64,000 nucleotides of DNA, taken from positions 31,359 to 95,358 of the forward strand of contig NZ_AKJD01000094.1 of NCBI RefSeq assembly GCF_000282515.1. The letters are read 5' to 3'. Below the pieces are notes generated by a model, which was not told the DNA's origin, made no database searches, and saw only the letters and a program-made list of their open reading frames with translations. Below are positions 27,228-36,447 of this stretch, piece by piece. The stretch's first letter is position 1. Each line of letters opens with the position of its first letter. This stretch comes from Pseudomonas sp. GM80 (GTDB lineage Bacteria > Pseudomonadota > Gammaproteobacteria > Pseudomonadales > Pseudomonadaceae). The position numbers were made by a program, and so were the translations under genes.

Positions 27228-28175
27228 CTATAAAATCCGCTTTTTTGCGCCCGGTGCAAGGGGTTTGTTGCACAGGTAAATGCCCCACAGGATCAGCGCA
27301 CCGCCCAGGCACATGGCCAGCGTCAACTGTTCGCCAAGTAGCAGCGCGCCGAGGATCACCGCAGTCAACGGATTCAAGGCGATAAACACGCCGGAACGTG
27401 TCGCGCCGATTTTGCGAATGCCGTCGTAGTAACCGATGTAGGCCAGCGCCGAACCGAGCACGCCGAGATAAAGCAGGCTCAGCCATTGCGGCGCGCCGAG
27501 GCCGATCAATGTCGTCCAGCTCAGTTCGCCACGCAGTGCAGCCAGCGTCCAGAGCATGAGCGTGCCGATCAGGATCGAATACGTCACCGTCTGCACCGGG
27601 CCGAGTGCCTGATTCAGGCCCCGGGAAAACAGTGAGTAAACGCCCCACCCCAGCACGCAGCCGAGAATCAACAGGTCGCCCATCCAGGCATCCGCTGTTG
27701 CCGCCAGCAATTGTGGGTTGCGGCTGACAATCACCAGGCTCGCACCCGCCATGCACAGCGCGATGCCGCCGACTTTCAGCCTGCCCAGACGCTCTTTGAA
27801 CAACAGCCAGGACGCAAGGCCGATCACCGCCGGATTCAACGCGACAATCAACGAAGCGCGCGAGGCGTTGATGTAGTGCAGGCCGTAAAAGAAGCACAGG
27901 TTATAGAAGAAAATCCCGAAGAAACCCAACAGCGTCAATTGCAGCCACTGCCGGGGCGTCGGGCGCGCCAACGGCACCCGCGCCAGCCATAAAAACCCCA
28001 GCAGTGCCGCACTGGCCAGCAAGAAGCGCAGGCTGGCGGCGAACAGCGGGCTGAGACTGCCGGCGAGAAATCGCCCGGCAACGAACGTCCCGCCCCAGAT
28101 CATGGTCACGGCGGCCAGGGTCAGGTAAACCGGCATGTCGGAAGGTGTCGCGTGGGTCTGTGCAAAATGGCGCAT
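27228..28175 (-). CDS. EamA-family DMT transporter
   Basis: A 315-residue protein with ten predicted helices in two EamA repeats; the first begins MPVYLTLAAVTMIWGGTFVAG and the second near LLILGCVLGWGVYSLFSRGL. GGAG lies 5 bases before the ATG. It is divergent from a LysR-type gene across 79 bases, so it is the likely target of that regulator. Exporters of amino acids or metabolites share this fold, but the substrate is unknown. Confidence 0.9.
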   Translation of the reverse strand: MRHFAQTHATPSDMPVYLTLAAVTMIWGGTFVAGRFLAGSLSPLFAASLRFLLASAALLGFLWLARVPLARPTPRQWLQLTLLGFFGIFFYNLCFFYGLHYINASRASLIVALNPAVIGLASWLLFKERLGRLKVGGIALCMAGASLVIVSRNPQLLAATADAWMGDLLILGCVLGWGVYSLFSRGLNQALGPVQTVTYSILIGTLMLWTLAALRGELSWTTLIGLGAPQWLSLLYLGVLGSALAYIGYYDGIRKIGATRSGVFIALNPLTAVILGALLLGEQLTLAMCLGGALILWGIYLCNKPLAPGAKKRIL

Positions 28176-28254
28176 ATCACTCCAGAGGGGAAAAGCAGCA
28201 ACGATGCCGTATCATTCACTTCATTCCTGATCATCGTAAAATGAGCAAAAACTC

Positions 28255-29127
28255 ATGACCCTCACCCAACTGGAAATCTTCTCGCTGGTCGCCGAGCTAC
28301 GCGGTTTCACCCTGGCGGCCCATCGTTTGGGTATTTCCCAGTCGGCGGTGTCCCACGCAATGAAGTCGCTGGAACAGGAATTGGGCGTCGAGTTGCTGCG
28401 TCGGCATCAATCGTCGGTGGAACTCAGCGACATTGGCCAGCAACTGTTGCTGCGCGCGCGGGCAATGCTCGGCCTGGCCAACACGCTGCGTCAGGAAGCG
28501 GCCGATGCCCGCGGCATGAAAACCGGCACATTGCGCATTGGCTCGTTCGGCCCGACCTCATCGATCAAATTGCTGCCAAAGATTCTTCATCGATTTCGCC
28601 AGGCGCATCCGGGCATTGAGGTGCACATTGATGAAGGGCCGGACCGACAGGTGACGCAGTGGCTCGAAGAGCGGCGAATCGATGTTGGTTTTGTTGTGCT
28701 GCCGCAGGAGCGCTTCGACACTTTCGCCTTGATTGAAGACCAGATGGTCGCCCTGCTTGCGCTCGATCACCCGCTGGCGACGCGTTCCGCGGTGAGCCTG
28801 AAGGACCTGTGCGACGACCCGTTCGTGCTCACCCAGGCCGGTTCTTCGGAACTGGTGTCGCGGCTGTTCATGGCGGCAGGCCTGCAACCGAACATTCGCT
28901 ACCGCTGCTCCCAATTGCTCAGCACCCTCGACACGGTCAGTCGGGGCGACGCGATCACGATTGTGGCCGAAGGCTCGTTGCCAGACGATCCAACGCCGCG
29001 TTACGTGAGGAAACCGTTGTTGCCCGTTGTGCAGCGCCAGATCGGCCTGGCCGTCCTCGATCAGCGTCAGTCATCACCCGCCGCACGGGCGTTTATCGAG
29101 TTGGCGACGCGCCTCAATCATCAATGA
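28255..29127 (+). CDS. LysR-type transcriptional regulator
   Basis: A 290-residue regulator with an N-terminal winged helix-turn-helix (LTQLEIFSLVAELRGFTLAA then ISQSAVSHAMKSLEQELG) and a C-terminal type 2 periplasmic-binding co-inducer domain. It lies head-to-head with the EamA transporter gene, the usual LysR arrangement. The inducer is unknown. Confidence 0.92.
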   Translation: MTLTQLEIFSLVAELRGFTLAAHRLGISQSAVSHAMKSLEQELGVELLRRHQSSVELSDIGQQLLLRARAMLGLANTLRQEAADARGMKTGTLRIGSFGPTSSIKLLPKILHRFRQAHPGIEVHIDEGPDRQVTQWLEERRIDVGFVVLPQERFDTFALIEDQMVALLALDHPLATRSAVSLKDLCDDPFVLTQAGSSELVSRLFMAAGLQPNIRYRCSQLLSTLDTVSRGDAITIVAEGSLPDDPTPRYVRKPLLPVVQRQIGLAVLDQRQSSPAARAFIELATRLNHQ

Positions 29128-29242
29128 GCAGCACTAGCGTCGACGACCATCTATCCTCCCCTCTGACTCCACTGTTTTTGCGCCGTGCGCCATTGCCCGG
29201 CCTGCACTTCAGAGCCCTACTCCATCGCGACAGGATGCGCTC

Positions 29243-30778
29243 ATGCCGTTGACCGTCAGACCCCGCCGCAAGCGCAGCATCCGTATCGTCGTGACGCTGC
29301 TCTGCGGCATGCTCCCGATCGTCTTCGGCAGTGTGATTCTGTATCTGCAGGCTGAGCGCACGCTACAACACAGCACTCGGCAAACCGCGGAGGAGGCCCT
29401 GCGCCAGTTCGACTTGATGCTCGACAACACCGCTCAAGCCGCTCGCGAACTGTTGCCGCTGGCCGGAAAAGACTGTGAAGAGGTGAAACTGGCGCTGCGC
29501 GAGCAAGTCACCCGCCGCCCGTTCGTGCGTTCGACCAATCTGGTCTGGGACAACAACCTTTATTGCAGTTCACTGTTCGGCCCCTTCAAAGAGGCGGTCA
29601 ACGCTGGCGATTACCATGAGGGCAAACTGTGGCTGATGAATGGCAATCCGGTCACGCCCAATACCGCATTGCTGGTGTATCGCCTGAGCGACGGTCGTGG
29701 CGGCGCACTGACCACGCTGGATGGCTATCACTTGAGCAACATTTTGCGCCTGATCGGTCGAGAAACCCTGCTGTTGCTGCAAGTCGGTGACAACTGGCTG
29801 TCCGCTGACGGCAAAGTGCATCAGGGTGCCCTGCCCGCGTTGCCTGTGGCACAAAGCATGTTGCAGTCCAATCGGTACGCCTTCAGTGTTTCTGCAGGTT
29901 TCCCGCAGGGCGAAACCTGGCGCTACATGGCCGACGCATACCCACCACTGTTCAGTCTGCTGATCTTTTTCGGTGTGGTCTCCGGTGCGATCGGCCACAT
30001 CGTGCAGAAGCGCTCGACGTCACCAAGCCATGAGATGCTTCGCGCGCTAGAGGCAGGCGAATTCATTCCTTACTTCCAGCCCGTGGTGCATGGCGACAGT
30101 AAACAATGGTCGGGCACTGAAGTGCTGATGCGCTGGAATCATCCCAAGGAAGGCCTGGTGCGCCCGGATCTGTTTATCCCGTTCGCCGAACACTCCGGAC
30201 TCATTGTGCCGATGACCCGCGCGCTGATGCAGCAGACCGCGGCGCTGTTGGGGCCACAGTCTGCGGGCTTTGCCACGCCGTTTCATATCGGCATCAACAT
30301 TACCGCGAGCCATTGCCACGACCTGGAACTGGTCGAGGACTGCAGGGAGTTTCTTGCGGCCTTCATGCCGGGCAGCATCAGCCTGGTTCTGGAGTTGACC
30401 GAGCGCGAGCTGATCGAACCGACTGACATCACCCGTCAACTGTTCGAACAGTTGCACTCGCTGGGTGTGAAAATCGCAATCGACGACTTCGGTACCGGCC
30501 ATTCAAGTCTCGGTTACTTGCGCAAATTCAATGTCGACTTCCTCAAGATCGATCAGAGCTTCGTCGCAATGATCGGCATTGACGCGCTCTCGCGGCATAT
30601 TCTCGACACGATTATCGAACTCTCGGCCAAGCTGGATCTGGGTATTGTTGCCGAAGGTGTCGAAACTCAGGCGCAAGCCGAATACCTGACCGCTCATCAC
30701 GTTAACTTCATGCAAGGCTATCTGTTTGGCAAACCCATGCCCGCCGCCGACTTCATCAACGCATTAAGTCACCATTAA
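29243..30778 (+). CDS. CSS-motif EAL-domain c-di-GMP phosphodiesterase
   Basis: A 511-residue membrane protein. TM1 lies near residues 13-32, the periplasmic CSS-motif sensor domain contains LYCSSLFGPFKE, and TM2 lies near 232-252 (PPLFSLLIFFGVVSGAIG). The cytoplasmic EAL domain starts at YFQPVVHGDSKQ. The EAL signature reads EVLMRWNHP. The metal and catalytic positions NITASH, ELTERELIEP, IDDFGTGHSSL, FLKIDQSF and VAEGVETQAQ are all recognisable, so hydrolysis of c-di-GMP is expected. In this family the CSS cysteines control proteolysis and activity through periplasmic redox state. Confidence 0.93.
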   Translation: MPLTVRPRRKRSIRIVVTLLCGMLPIVFGSVILYLQAERTLQHSTRQTAEEALRQFDLMLDNTAQAARELLPLAGKDCEEVKLALREQVTRRPFVRSTNLVWDNNLYCSSLFGPFKEAVNAGDYHEGKLWLMNGNPVTPNTALLVYRLSDGRGGALTTLDGYHLSNILRLIGRETLLLLQVGDNWLSADGKVHQGALPALPVAQSMLQSNRYAFSVSAGFPQGETWRYMADAYPPLFSLLIFFGVVSGAIGHIVQKRSTSPSHEMLRALEAGEFIPYFQPVVHGDSKQWSGTEVLMRWNHPKEGLVRPDLFIPFAEHSGLIVPMTRALMQQTAALLGPQSAGFATPFHIGINITASHCHDLELVEDCREFLAAFMPGSISLVLELTERELIEPTDITRQLFEQLHSLGVKIAIDDFGTGHSSLGYLRKFNVDFLKIDQSFVAMIGIDALSRHILDTIIELSAKLDLGIVAEGVETQAQAEYLTAHHVNFMQGYLFGKPMPAADFINALSHH

Positions 30779-31012
30779 CTAAACGCGATTAAGCCGCAGC
30801 TGCCGATTCGGCGCACCAAATTGATACAAAAGACCGCTGTTGTTACATGAAGACAACAACAGGATTTACTCTGAGCGCATTAACTACTACAATTTTTTCA
30901 ACCTGAGCAAGATTGGCAGGTGAGCCACTTATCACCGAGTCGCTTCAAGGCTCTTGGCTTACAGCTTTGTTTGCGGTTGGTATCAGCCAAATACACTATT
31001 GGAGTAAAGATA

Positions 31013-31378
31013 TTGTCCAGACTCGCTGAATTTCGTGCAGCTGAAAAGGCCCTTCAGGAACAGCTCAAGCAGCTGGAGTCGCTGAAGAACGATGCCGGGC
31101 TCAAGAAAGAAATCGAATTCGAAGAAAAGCTCCAGGGGCTGATGAAAACCTACGGCAAAGGCCTGAAAGACATCATCGCCATTCTCGATCCGAACCCGGC
31201 AAAATCCGGCCTGCAAACCTCTGCAGCCCCTAAAACCCGCCGCGCACGCGTGGTCAAGGTTTATCACAACCCGCACACCGGTGAACTGATTGAAACCAAA
31301 GGTGGCAACCACCGTGGCCTGAAAGCCTGGAAGGAACAATACGGTGCAGCCACCGTTGATTCCTGGTTGCGCGGTTAA
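31013..31378 (+). CDS. MvaT/MvaU-family H-NS-like xenogeneic silencer
   Basis: A 121-residue nucleoid protein. It has an N-terminal coiled-coil oligomerisation region (SRLAEFRAAEKALQEQLKQ) with the family signature LKKEIEFEEKLQGLMKTYGK, then a linker and a C-terminal DNA-binding domain containing the AT-pincer region NPHTGELIETKGGNHRGLK. The start is a TTG at 31013 with GGAG 8 bases upstream, as is common in this family; the upstream in-frame codons are untranslated leader. It resembles the MvaU/MvaV branch more than MvaT itself. These proteins bind AT-rich, often acquired, DNA such as the island at the right of this window. Confidence 0.93.
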   Translation: MSRLAEFRAAEKALQEQLKQLESLKNDAGLKKEIEFEEKLQGLMKTYGKGLKDIIAILDPNPAKSGLQTSAAPKTRRARVVKVYHNPHTGELIETKGGNHRGLKAWKEQYGAATVDSWLRG

Positions 31379-31390
31379 TTCCACGCCAAC

Positions 31391-31421
31391 AAAAAAGCCC
31401 TGCTCGATGCAGGGCTTTTTT
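31391..31421 (+). terminator. Rho-independent terminator of the MvaT-family gene
   Basis: The stem aagccctgc/gcagggctt with loop tcgat is followed by TTTTT, 12 bases after the stop. Confidence 0.92.
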
Positions 31422-31596
31422 ATTGACAATATCTAACAAATGAAATGATTTTCATCGAGCAAGTTGAGATCGTCCTGTAACGTGCGAACGGTAGAGCGCT
31501 AAAATATTTTGCGCCGCGATGTTGCGATCAGCGCCACGGTTAAACTTTGTGCTTAATCCGTTCGGGTATCTAACCGCGCGGCAATAGAACAGCGCG

Positions 31597-32115
31597 TTAA
31601 AGTTTCAGGTTGTTTCTCACCGCCACTATTTCTTCGGCGCTCGCTTTATAAACCTCGGCCTGTCCGGCATAGGAAAGAACGTACGCTTTATCCGCCTCGA
31701 CCGCTGCCACCAAGGTTTGCGACAAAACATGCCGGCCGTTTTCGGTGATCGTGCAAGTGGTTTCCAGGGCAGACAAAGACCCCAGCGTCGCCGGGTGCAC
31801 TTTGTTGCAGACGCTTTGATAACCGCCCTGGAAAAAGTCTTTCTGGATCGACTTGCGCATCTCCAGCAGCACGCCCTGCAAGTTGACTTGGTGACCCGCC
31901 TCTACCTGCGTCATGGTCAACTCCATCACCATCACCTGATTGCCATCGGCATCGTTTTTCACCGCCCGCTGCCGGGAAACCTGCGCTGATGCATCAGGCA
32001 GTGCTTCCACCTCCCAACCCGCCGGCCAGGTAATGCCGGGCTCGGCCGCCGATACGTCAGCGGCAGCAACAGAAAACGCAAAACAAACTAACAGGGGTTT
32101 GAACAGTCGGATCAT
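31597..32115 (-). CDS. Hypothetical exported protein, 172 aa
   Basis: Begins MIRLFKPLLVCFAFSVAAADVSAAEPG, a Sec signal peptide with probable cleavage after VSA-A near residue 22. The mature part (WPAGWEVEALPDASAQVSRQ onward) resembles a conserved Pseudomonas periplasmic family of unknown function (possibly DUF4946). Two cysteines (SVCNKV and TTCTIT) could form a disulphide. The ATG at 32115 starts right before the signal peptide; a TTG at 32145 is less likely. It is divergent from gloA. Confidence 0.75.
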   Translation of the reverse strand: MIRLFKPLLVCFAFSVAAADVSAAEPGITWPAGWEVEALPDASAQVSRQRAVKNDADGNQVMVMELTMTQVEAGHQVNLQGVLLEMRKSIQKDFFQGGYQSVCNKVHPATLGSLSALETTCTITENGRHVLSQTLVAAVEADKAYVLSYAGQAEVYKASAEEIVAVRNNLKL

Positions 32116-32254
32116 TGCCGCACGCACTCGCAGATTGAGCGACAAAGTCTGAGCCCCGCCCGCGCGCAGGGCAAGTCCGCCCTTTCATTTGGCGATGCTG
32201 GCAGGCATGCGTATCATTGCGCCCATTCACTCGCCCATTGTTATTGGAGGGCCC

Positions 32255-32776
32255 ATGAGCCTGCACGAACTGAACACTTTCCCCGGCGTCACCGCCACGC
32301 CAGACAGCGCAACCCGCAACTTCGTTTTCAACCACACCATGCTGCGTGTGAAAGACATCACCAAGTCCCTGGACTTCTACACCCGCGTACTGGGTTTCTC
32401 GCTGGTCGAGAAGCGCGATTTCGCCGAAGCCGAGTTCAGCCTGTACTTCCTCGCGCTGGTCGACAAGGCACAGATCCCGGACGATGCCGCCGCACGTACC
32501 GAGTGGATGAAGTCGATCCCGGGCATTCTGGAACTGACTCACAACCACGGCACCGAAAACGATGCAGACTTCGCCTACCACAACGGCAACACCGATCCGC
32601 GTGGTTTTGGCCACATCTGCATTTCGGTGCCGGACATCGTGGCGGCGTGCGCACGTTTTGAAGAATTGGGTTGCGACTTCCAGAAACGCCTGACCGATGG
32701 CCGCATGAAGAGCCTGGCATTCATCAAGGATCCGGACGGTTACTGGGTCGAAATCATCCAGCCAACCCCGCTGTAA
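32255..32776 (+). CDS. gloA: Lactoylglutathione lyase (glyoxalase I)
   Basis: Converts the methylglyoxal-glutathione hemithioacetal to S-lactoylglutathione. The 173-residue protein has two VOC repeats with the metal ligands in FNHTMLRVKD, the Glu of GILELTHNHG, the His of GFGHICISVPD and the Glu of YWVEIIQPT. GGAGG directly precedes the ATG at 32255. The sequence is close to GloA of other pseudomonads. It is followed by a REP doublet of a third family. Confidence 0.95.
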   Translation: MSLHELNTFPGVTATPDSATRNFVFNHTMLRVKDITKSLDFYTRVLGFSLVEKRDFAEAEFSLYFLALVDKAQIPDDAAARTEWMKSIPGILELTHNHGTENDADFAYHNGNTDPRGFGHICISVPDIVAACARFEELGCDFQKRLTDGRMKSLAFIKDPDGYWVEIIQPTPL

Positions 32777-32788
32777 CTGACAGCCCTC

Positions 32789-32877
32789 TGTAGGAGTGAG
32801 CCTGCTCGCGATTGCGCTGTGTCAGGCCATGATGTTCTGAATGTGCCGCCGCAATCGCGAGCAGGCTCACTCCTACA
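32789..32877. repeat. REP doublet, family C
   Basis: The unit tgtaggagtgagcctgctcg plus cgattgcg and, about 30 bases on, its reverse complement ending ctcactcctaca. The core differs from families A and B, but the taggag/ctccta outer ends are shared with family A. Confidence 0.9.
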
Positions 32878-32897
32878 AATTGGATGTGTGTCAGGCA

Positions 32898-32928
32898 TAA
32901 AAAACCCGTGATCGCTCACGGGTTTTTT
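32898..32928 (-). terminator. Rho-independent terminator of ahpF
   Basis: The stem aaaacccgtga/tcacgggtttt with loop tcgc, with T-runs on both strands, lies 18 bases past the ahpF stop. Confidence 0.9.
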
Positions 32929-32945
32929 CAGTTCTGCCAGGACGT

Positions 32946-34508
32946 TTAAGCCGGAGCGGACGTGCGAATCAAGTGATCAAACGCGCTCAACGAAGCCTTG
33001 GCGCCCTCGCCCACCGCAATCACGATTTGCTTGTACGGCACAGTCGTCACGTCACCAGCAGCAAAGATCCCCGGAATCGAAGTCTCGCCACGGTTATCGA
33101 CAATGATCTCGCCACGCGGCGACAGCTCGATGGTGCCTTTGAGCCAGTCCGTGTTCGGCAGCAAACCGATCTGCACGAAGATCCCTTCCAACTCGACCGT
33201 GCGCAGTTCATCAGTGTTGCGATCCTTGTAGCGCAGGCCATTGACCTTCTGCCCGTCGCCAGTCACTTCAGTGGTTTGCGCACTGGTGATCACGGTAACG
33301 TTCTTGAGGCTGTGCAATTTGCGCTGCAATACGGCGTCGGCACGCAGTTGCACGTCGAATTCCAGCAGCGTTACGTGAGACACGATACCGGCCAGGTCGA
33401 TCGCCGCTTCAACGCCTGAGTTACCGCCGCCGATCACCGCGACACGCTTGCCCTTGAACAACGGACCATCGCAGTGCGGGCAGTACGCCACGCCTTTGTT
33501 GCGGTAATCCTGCTCACCCGGGACGTTCATTTCACGCCAGCGCGCGCCGGTCGCCAGAATCACGCTTTTGGCTTTCAGGGTCGCACCGCTGGCAAAGCGG
33601 ATTTCGTGCAGCTCGCCGTTCTTGCCCGGGATCAGCTTGTCGGCACGTTGCAGGTTCATGATGTCGACGTCGTACTGCTTGACGTGTTCTTCCAATGCCG
33701 TGGCCAGTTTCGGCCCTTCGGTTTCCTGCACGGAAATAAAGTTCTCGATGGCCATGGTGTCGAGCACCTGACCGCCGAAGCGTTCAGCGGCAACACCGGT
33801 GCGGATGCCTTTGCGGGCGGCATAGATGGCTGCCGAAGCACCGGCCGGGCCACCGCCGACGACCAGTACGTCGAAAGCCTCTTTGGCGCTGATCTTCTCG
33901 GCCTGACGCTCGATAGCGCCGGTGTCGAGTTTGGCGAGAATCTCTTCCAGGCCCATGCGGCCCTGACCGAAGTTTTCACCGTTCAAGTAGATGCTCGGCA
34001 CGGCCATGATCTTGCGATCATTGACTTCGTCCTGGAACAGCGCGCCGTCGATGGCGACGTGGCGGATGTTCGGGTTGAGCACGGCCATCAGGTTCAGTGC
34101 CTGAACGACGTCCGGGCAGTTCTGGCAGGACAGCGAGAAATAAGTCTCGAAGCTGAACTCGCCTTTGAGCGAGCGGATTTGCTCGATCACTTCGGCGCTG
34201 GCTTTCGATGGATGACCGCCGACTTGCAGCAAGGCCAATACCAGCGAAGTAAATTCGTGGCCCATCGGAATGCCGGCGAAACGCAGACTGATGTCAGCGC
34301 CCGGGCGGTTGATCGAGAACGATGGCTTGCGTGCATCGTCACCGCTGTCGATCAAGGTAATTTGGCTCGAAAGACTGGCAACGTCTTTCAGCAGTTCCAG
34401 CATTTCACGGGATTTCGCACCGTCGTCGAGGGAAGCAACGATCTCGATCGGCTGGGTGACCCGTTCCAGGTACGATTTCAACTGGGCTTTAAGATTGGCG
34501 TCCAACAT
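32946..34508 (-). CDS. ahpF: Alkyl hydroperoxide reductase subunit F
   Basis: The flavin- and NADH-dependent disulphide reductase that recharges AhpC. The 520 residues show an N-terminal tandem thioredoxin-like domain with the redox pair SCQNCPD near residue 128, an FAD site (VVGGGPAGASAAI) near 216, the active disulphide YCPHCDG near 344, and an NADH site (AVIGGGNSGVEAAID). It follows ahpC on the same strand, with a terminator between them, so expression levels of the two are probably uncoupled. Confidence 0.97.
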   Translation of the reverse strand: MLDANLKAQLKSYLERVTQPIEIVASLDDGAKSREMLELLKDVASLSSQITLIDSGDDARKPSFSINRPGADISLRFAGIPMGHEFTSLVLALLQVGGHPSKASAEVIEQIRSLKGEFSFETYFSLSCQNCPDVVQALNLMAVLNPNIRHVAIDGALFQDEVNDRKIMAVPSIYLNGENFGQGRMGLEEILAKLDTGAIERQAEKISAKEAFDVLVVGGGPAGASAAIYAARKGIRTGVAAERFGGQVLDTMAIENFISVQETEGPKLATALEEHVKQYDVDIMNLQRADKLIPGKNGELHEIRFASGATLKAKSVILATGARWREMNVPGEQDYRNKGVAYCPHCDGPLFKGKRVAVIGGGNSGVEAAIDLAGIVSHVTLLEFDVQLRADAVLQRKLHSLKNVTVITSAQTTEVTGDGQKVNGLRYKDRNTDELRTVELEGIFVQIGLLPNTDWLKGTIELSPRGEIIVDNRGETSIPGIFAAGDVTTVPYKQIVIAVGEGAKASLSAFDHLIRTSAPA

Positions 34509-34534
34509 ACGGGCGATTTCCTTTATTTGAGGCG

Positions 34535-34573
34535 AAAAAAAGCCCGAGCGAATCTCGCCCGGGCATTTTTTTG
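34535..34573 (-). terminator. Rho-independent terminator between ahpC and ahpF
   Basis: On the minus strand gcccgggcg/cgctcgggc forms a nine-pair stem with one G-T wobble and is followed by a long T-run. It probably limits read-through so that AhpC is made in excess over AhpF. Confidence 0.88.
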
Positions 34574-34631
34574 GGCGGTGCAGCGTACTTAAGAAGGTGC
34601 GGCGTACCGCCCTGAGTTGCGTGTCACAGAC

Positions 34632-35195
34632 TTAGATCTTGCCGACCAGGTCCAGGGACGGAGCCAGAGTGGCCTCGCCTTCTTTCCACTTGGCTGGGCA
34701 AACTTCGCCTGGGTGAGCAGCAACGTACTGAGCAGCCTTGATCTTGCGCAGCAGCTCGGAAGCGTCACGGCCAACGCCGCCATCGTTCAGTTCAACGATT
34801 TTGATCTGGCCTTCAGGGTTGATCACGAAGGTGCCACGGTCAGCCAGACCCACTTCTTCGATCAGCACGTCGAAGTTGCGGGAGATGGCGTGGGTCGGGT
34901 CGCCGATCATGGTGTATTCGATTTTGCCGATGGCTGGCGAAGTGTTGTGCCAGGCAGCGTGGGCAAAGTGGGTGTCGGTGGAAACGCTGTAGATCTCTAC
35001 GCCGAGTTTCTGGAAGGCAGCGTAGTTGTCAGCCAGGTCTTCCAGTTCGGTTGGGCAAACGAAGGTGAAGTCGGCTGGGTAGAAGAACACGACCGACCAC
35101 TTGCCTTTCAGGTCAGCGTCCGAGACTTGAACGAAGTCGCCGTTTTTGAACGCGGTAGCTTTGAACGGTTTTACTTGGCTGTTGATGATAGGCAT
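34632..35195 (-). CDS. ahpC: Alkyl hydroperoxide reductase subunit C (typical 2-Cys peroxiredoxin)
   Basis: A 187-residue peroxiredoxin that reduces H2O2 and organic hydroperoxides. The peroxidatic Cys is in FYPADFTFVCPTELEDL near residue 47 and the resolving Cys in HPGEVCPAKW near 166. The start MPIINSQVKPFKATAF at 35195 matches the family; the frame continues open upstream but without a ribosome site, while GGAGAG precedes this ATG. The promoter region is AT-rich. A partial OxyR-like ATCG-N7-CTAT element is visible but too weak to call. Confidence 0.97.
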   Translation of the reverse strand: MPIINSQVKPFKATAFKNGDFVQVSDADLKGKWSVVFFYPADFTFVCPTELEDLADNYAAFQKLGVEIYSVSTDTHFAHAAWHNTSPAIGKIEYTMIGDPTHAISRNFDVLIEEVGLADRGTFVINPEGQIKIVELNDGGVGRDASELLRKIKAAQYVAAHPGEVCPAKWKEGEATLAPSLDLVGKI

Positions 35196-35334
35196 TGATG
35201 ACTCTCCGTCAGGGTTGTGAATTCGATGGGTGAATCCTACCCACTCGCTCGACGGATGGCTCATTGGCAAACCTGATGCTGCTGATTTGTTTTCGCTATT
35301 AGCTGACTGTATTAATAGAAGAAAACGATATCTA

Positions 35335-36270
35335 CTACGAAGCCGGGTTATCCATAATCCGAGCCATCCCCTGGAATGGGTTGGCTTCAACATAGCGCAT
35401 GGCGGACTTCATGTCCTTCCAGCCCACGTAGCTCATCAGGGATTTCAGATCCCAACCGCTTTGATGGGCCCAGGTCGCAAAGCCACGGCGCAAGGAGTGA
35501 CTGGTGTAGTTTTCGGCAGCGATGCCGGCGCGCTGCAATGCCTGGCGCAATAAAGGGATGATGCTGTTGGCGTGCAGCCCCTCCTCGTTCAGATTGCCCC
35601 AGCGATCGATGCTGCGAAAAACCGGGCCGCGCACCAGCGCCGCTTCGGTGATCCAGTCGATATAAGCCTGCACCGGGCACAGCTTGAGCAGCGCCGGGGC
35701 TTGATAGGTCTGCCCGAGGTTTTCCCGATCACCCTTGCTGCGCGGCAAATACAAGGTGATGCCTTTACCAGCGTGCGCTTGCACGTGTTCGATTTGCAGG
35801 CGGCAGAGTTCGTCGCTGCGAAAGCCGCGCCAAAAGCCCAGCAGAATCAGTGCGCGATCACGGTAAGCCTTGAGCAGTGACGGACGATCCTGCTGCTCGC
35901 GCGCGATTTGCACTTCGTGCTCCAGCCAATCGATGACGCGCTGCAGATCCTGCAACTGCAGCGGCTCGGCCTGTTTTTCCTGCGCCGGATGCAGCGCCCT
36001 TATGCCCTTGAACACTTTGCGCACCACTGGCGACTTGGTCGGGTCGGCAAAGCCTTGGCTGTTGTGCCACTGCGCCAGCGCCGACAGACGCAGTTTCAAG
36101 GTGTTAATCGAAAGCTCGCCCGCGTGCGCCACCAGATACCGCGCAACGCTATCGGCGGTGGCCGGCAGGAACCCACCCCATTTCACTTCGAAATGCTCGA
36201 TGGCCGCGCGATAGCTACGGCGCGTGTTGTCACGTGTGGCGGCTTGCAGATAGCGATCCAGATCGCTCAT
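35335..36270 (-). CDS. Tyrosine recombinase (site-specific integrase family)
   Basis: A 311-residue phage-integrase-family protein. The N-terminal SAM-like core-binding domain spans about residues 1-95. The catalytic domain has Arg I in LGFWRGFRSDELCRL, the HxLR box in YTSHSLRRGFATWAH and the nucleophilic Tyr in MKSAMRYVEANPF. It is not next to a tRNA or other phage genes but sits divergently from a KfrA-like gene between ahpC and gor, a core-genome setting. It is more likely a resident recombinase of unknown target than a recent island integrase. Confidence 0.9.
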   Translation of the reverse strand: MSDLDRYLQAATRDNTRRSYRAAIEHFEVKWGGFLPATADSVARYLVAHAGELSINTLKLRLSALAQWHNSQGFADPTKSPVVRKVFKGIRALHPAQEKQAEPLQLQDLQRVIDWLEHEVQIAREQQDRPSLLKAYRDRALILLGFWRGFRSDELCRLQIEHVQAHAGKGITLYLPRSKGDRENLGQTYQAPALLKLCPVQAYIDWITEAALVRGPVFRSIDRWGNLNEEGLHANSIIPLLRQALQRAGIAAENYTSHSLRRGFATWAHQSGWDLKSLMSYVGWKDMKSAMRYVEANPFQGMARIMDNPAS

Positions 36271-36391
36271 GGGCTGTTTTCTCGCTGGCGTACTGATACA
36301 GGGATGCAGATGTGCATTTTGCCGCCTGACACTGGGTAATACCAGTATATCCCGCCTCTTATATTTCAGTCATTTACCTTTATTTTCAGCA

Positions 36392-36423
36392 TGGTACACT
36401 GCGCACTTTAGTGGCATGTACCA
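36392..36423. promoter_or_regulatory. Inverted repeat in the integrase/KfrA divergent promoter
   Basis: The arms TGGTACA (36392-36398) and TGTACCA (36417-36423) are perfect complements 18 bases apart, just upstream of the kfrA-like gene. Plasmid KfrA proteins autoregulate through repeats in their own promoter, so this is a candidate operator. Confidence 0.45.
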
Positions 36424-36447
36424 CAGTACGAAACCGTAGGAGATGAC

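Noticed and set aside
35285..35335. OxyR binding site upstream of ahpC
   Set aside because: Only one ATCG-N7-CTAT half resembles the motif; the other elements do not match.
35335..36270. Tyrosine recombinase as evidence of a recent island at 35 kb
   Set aside because: No tRNA, att repeats, phage genes or composition shift; neighbours are core genes.
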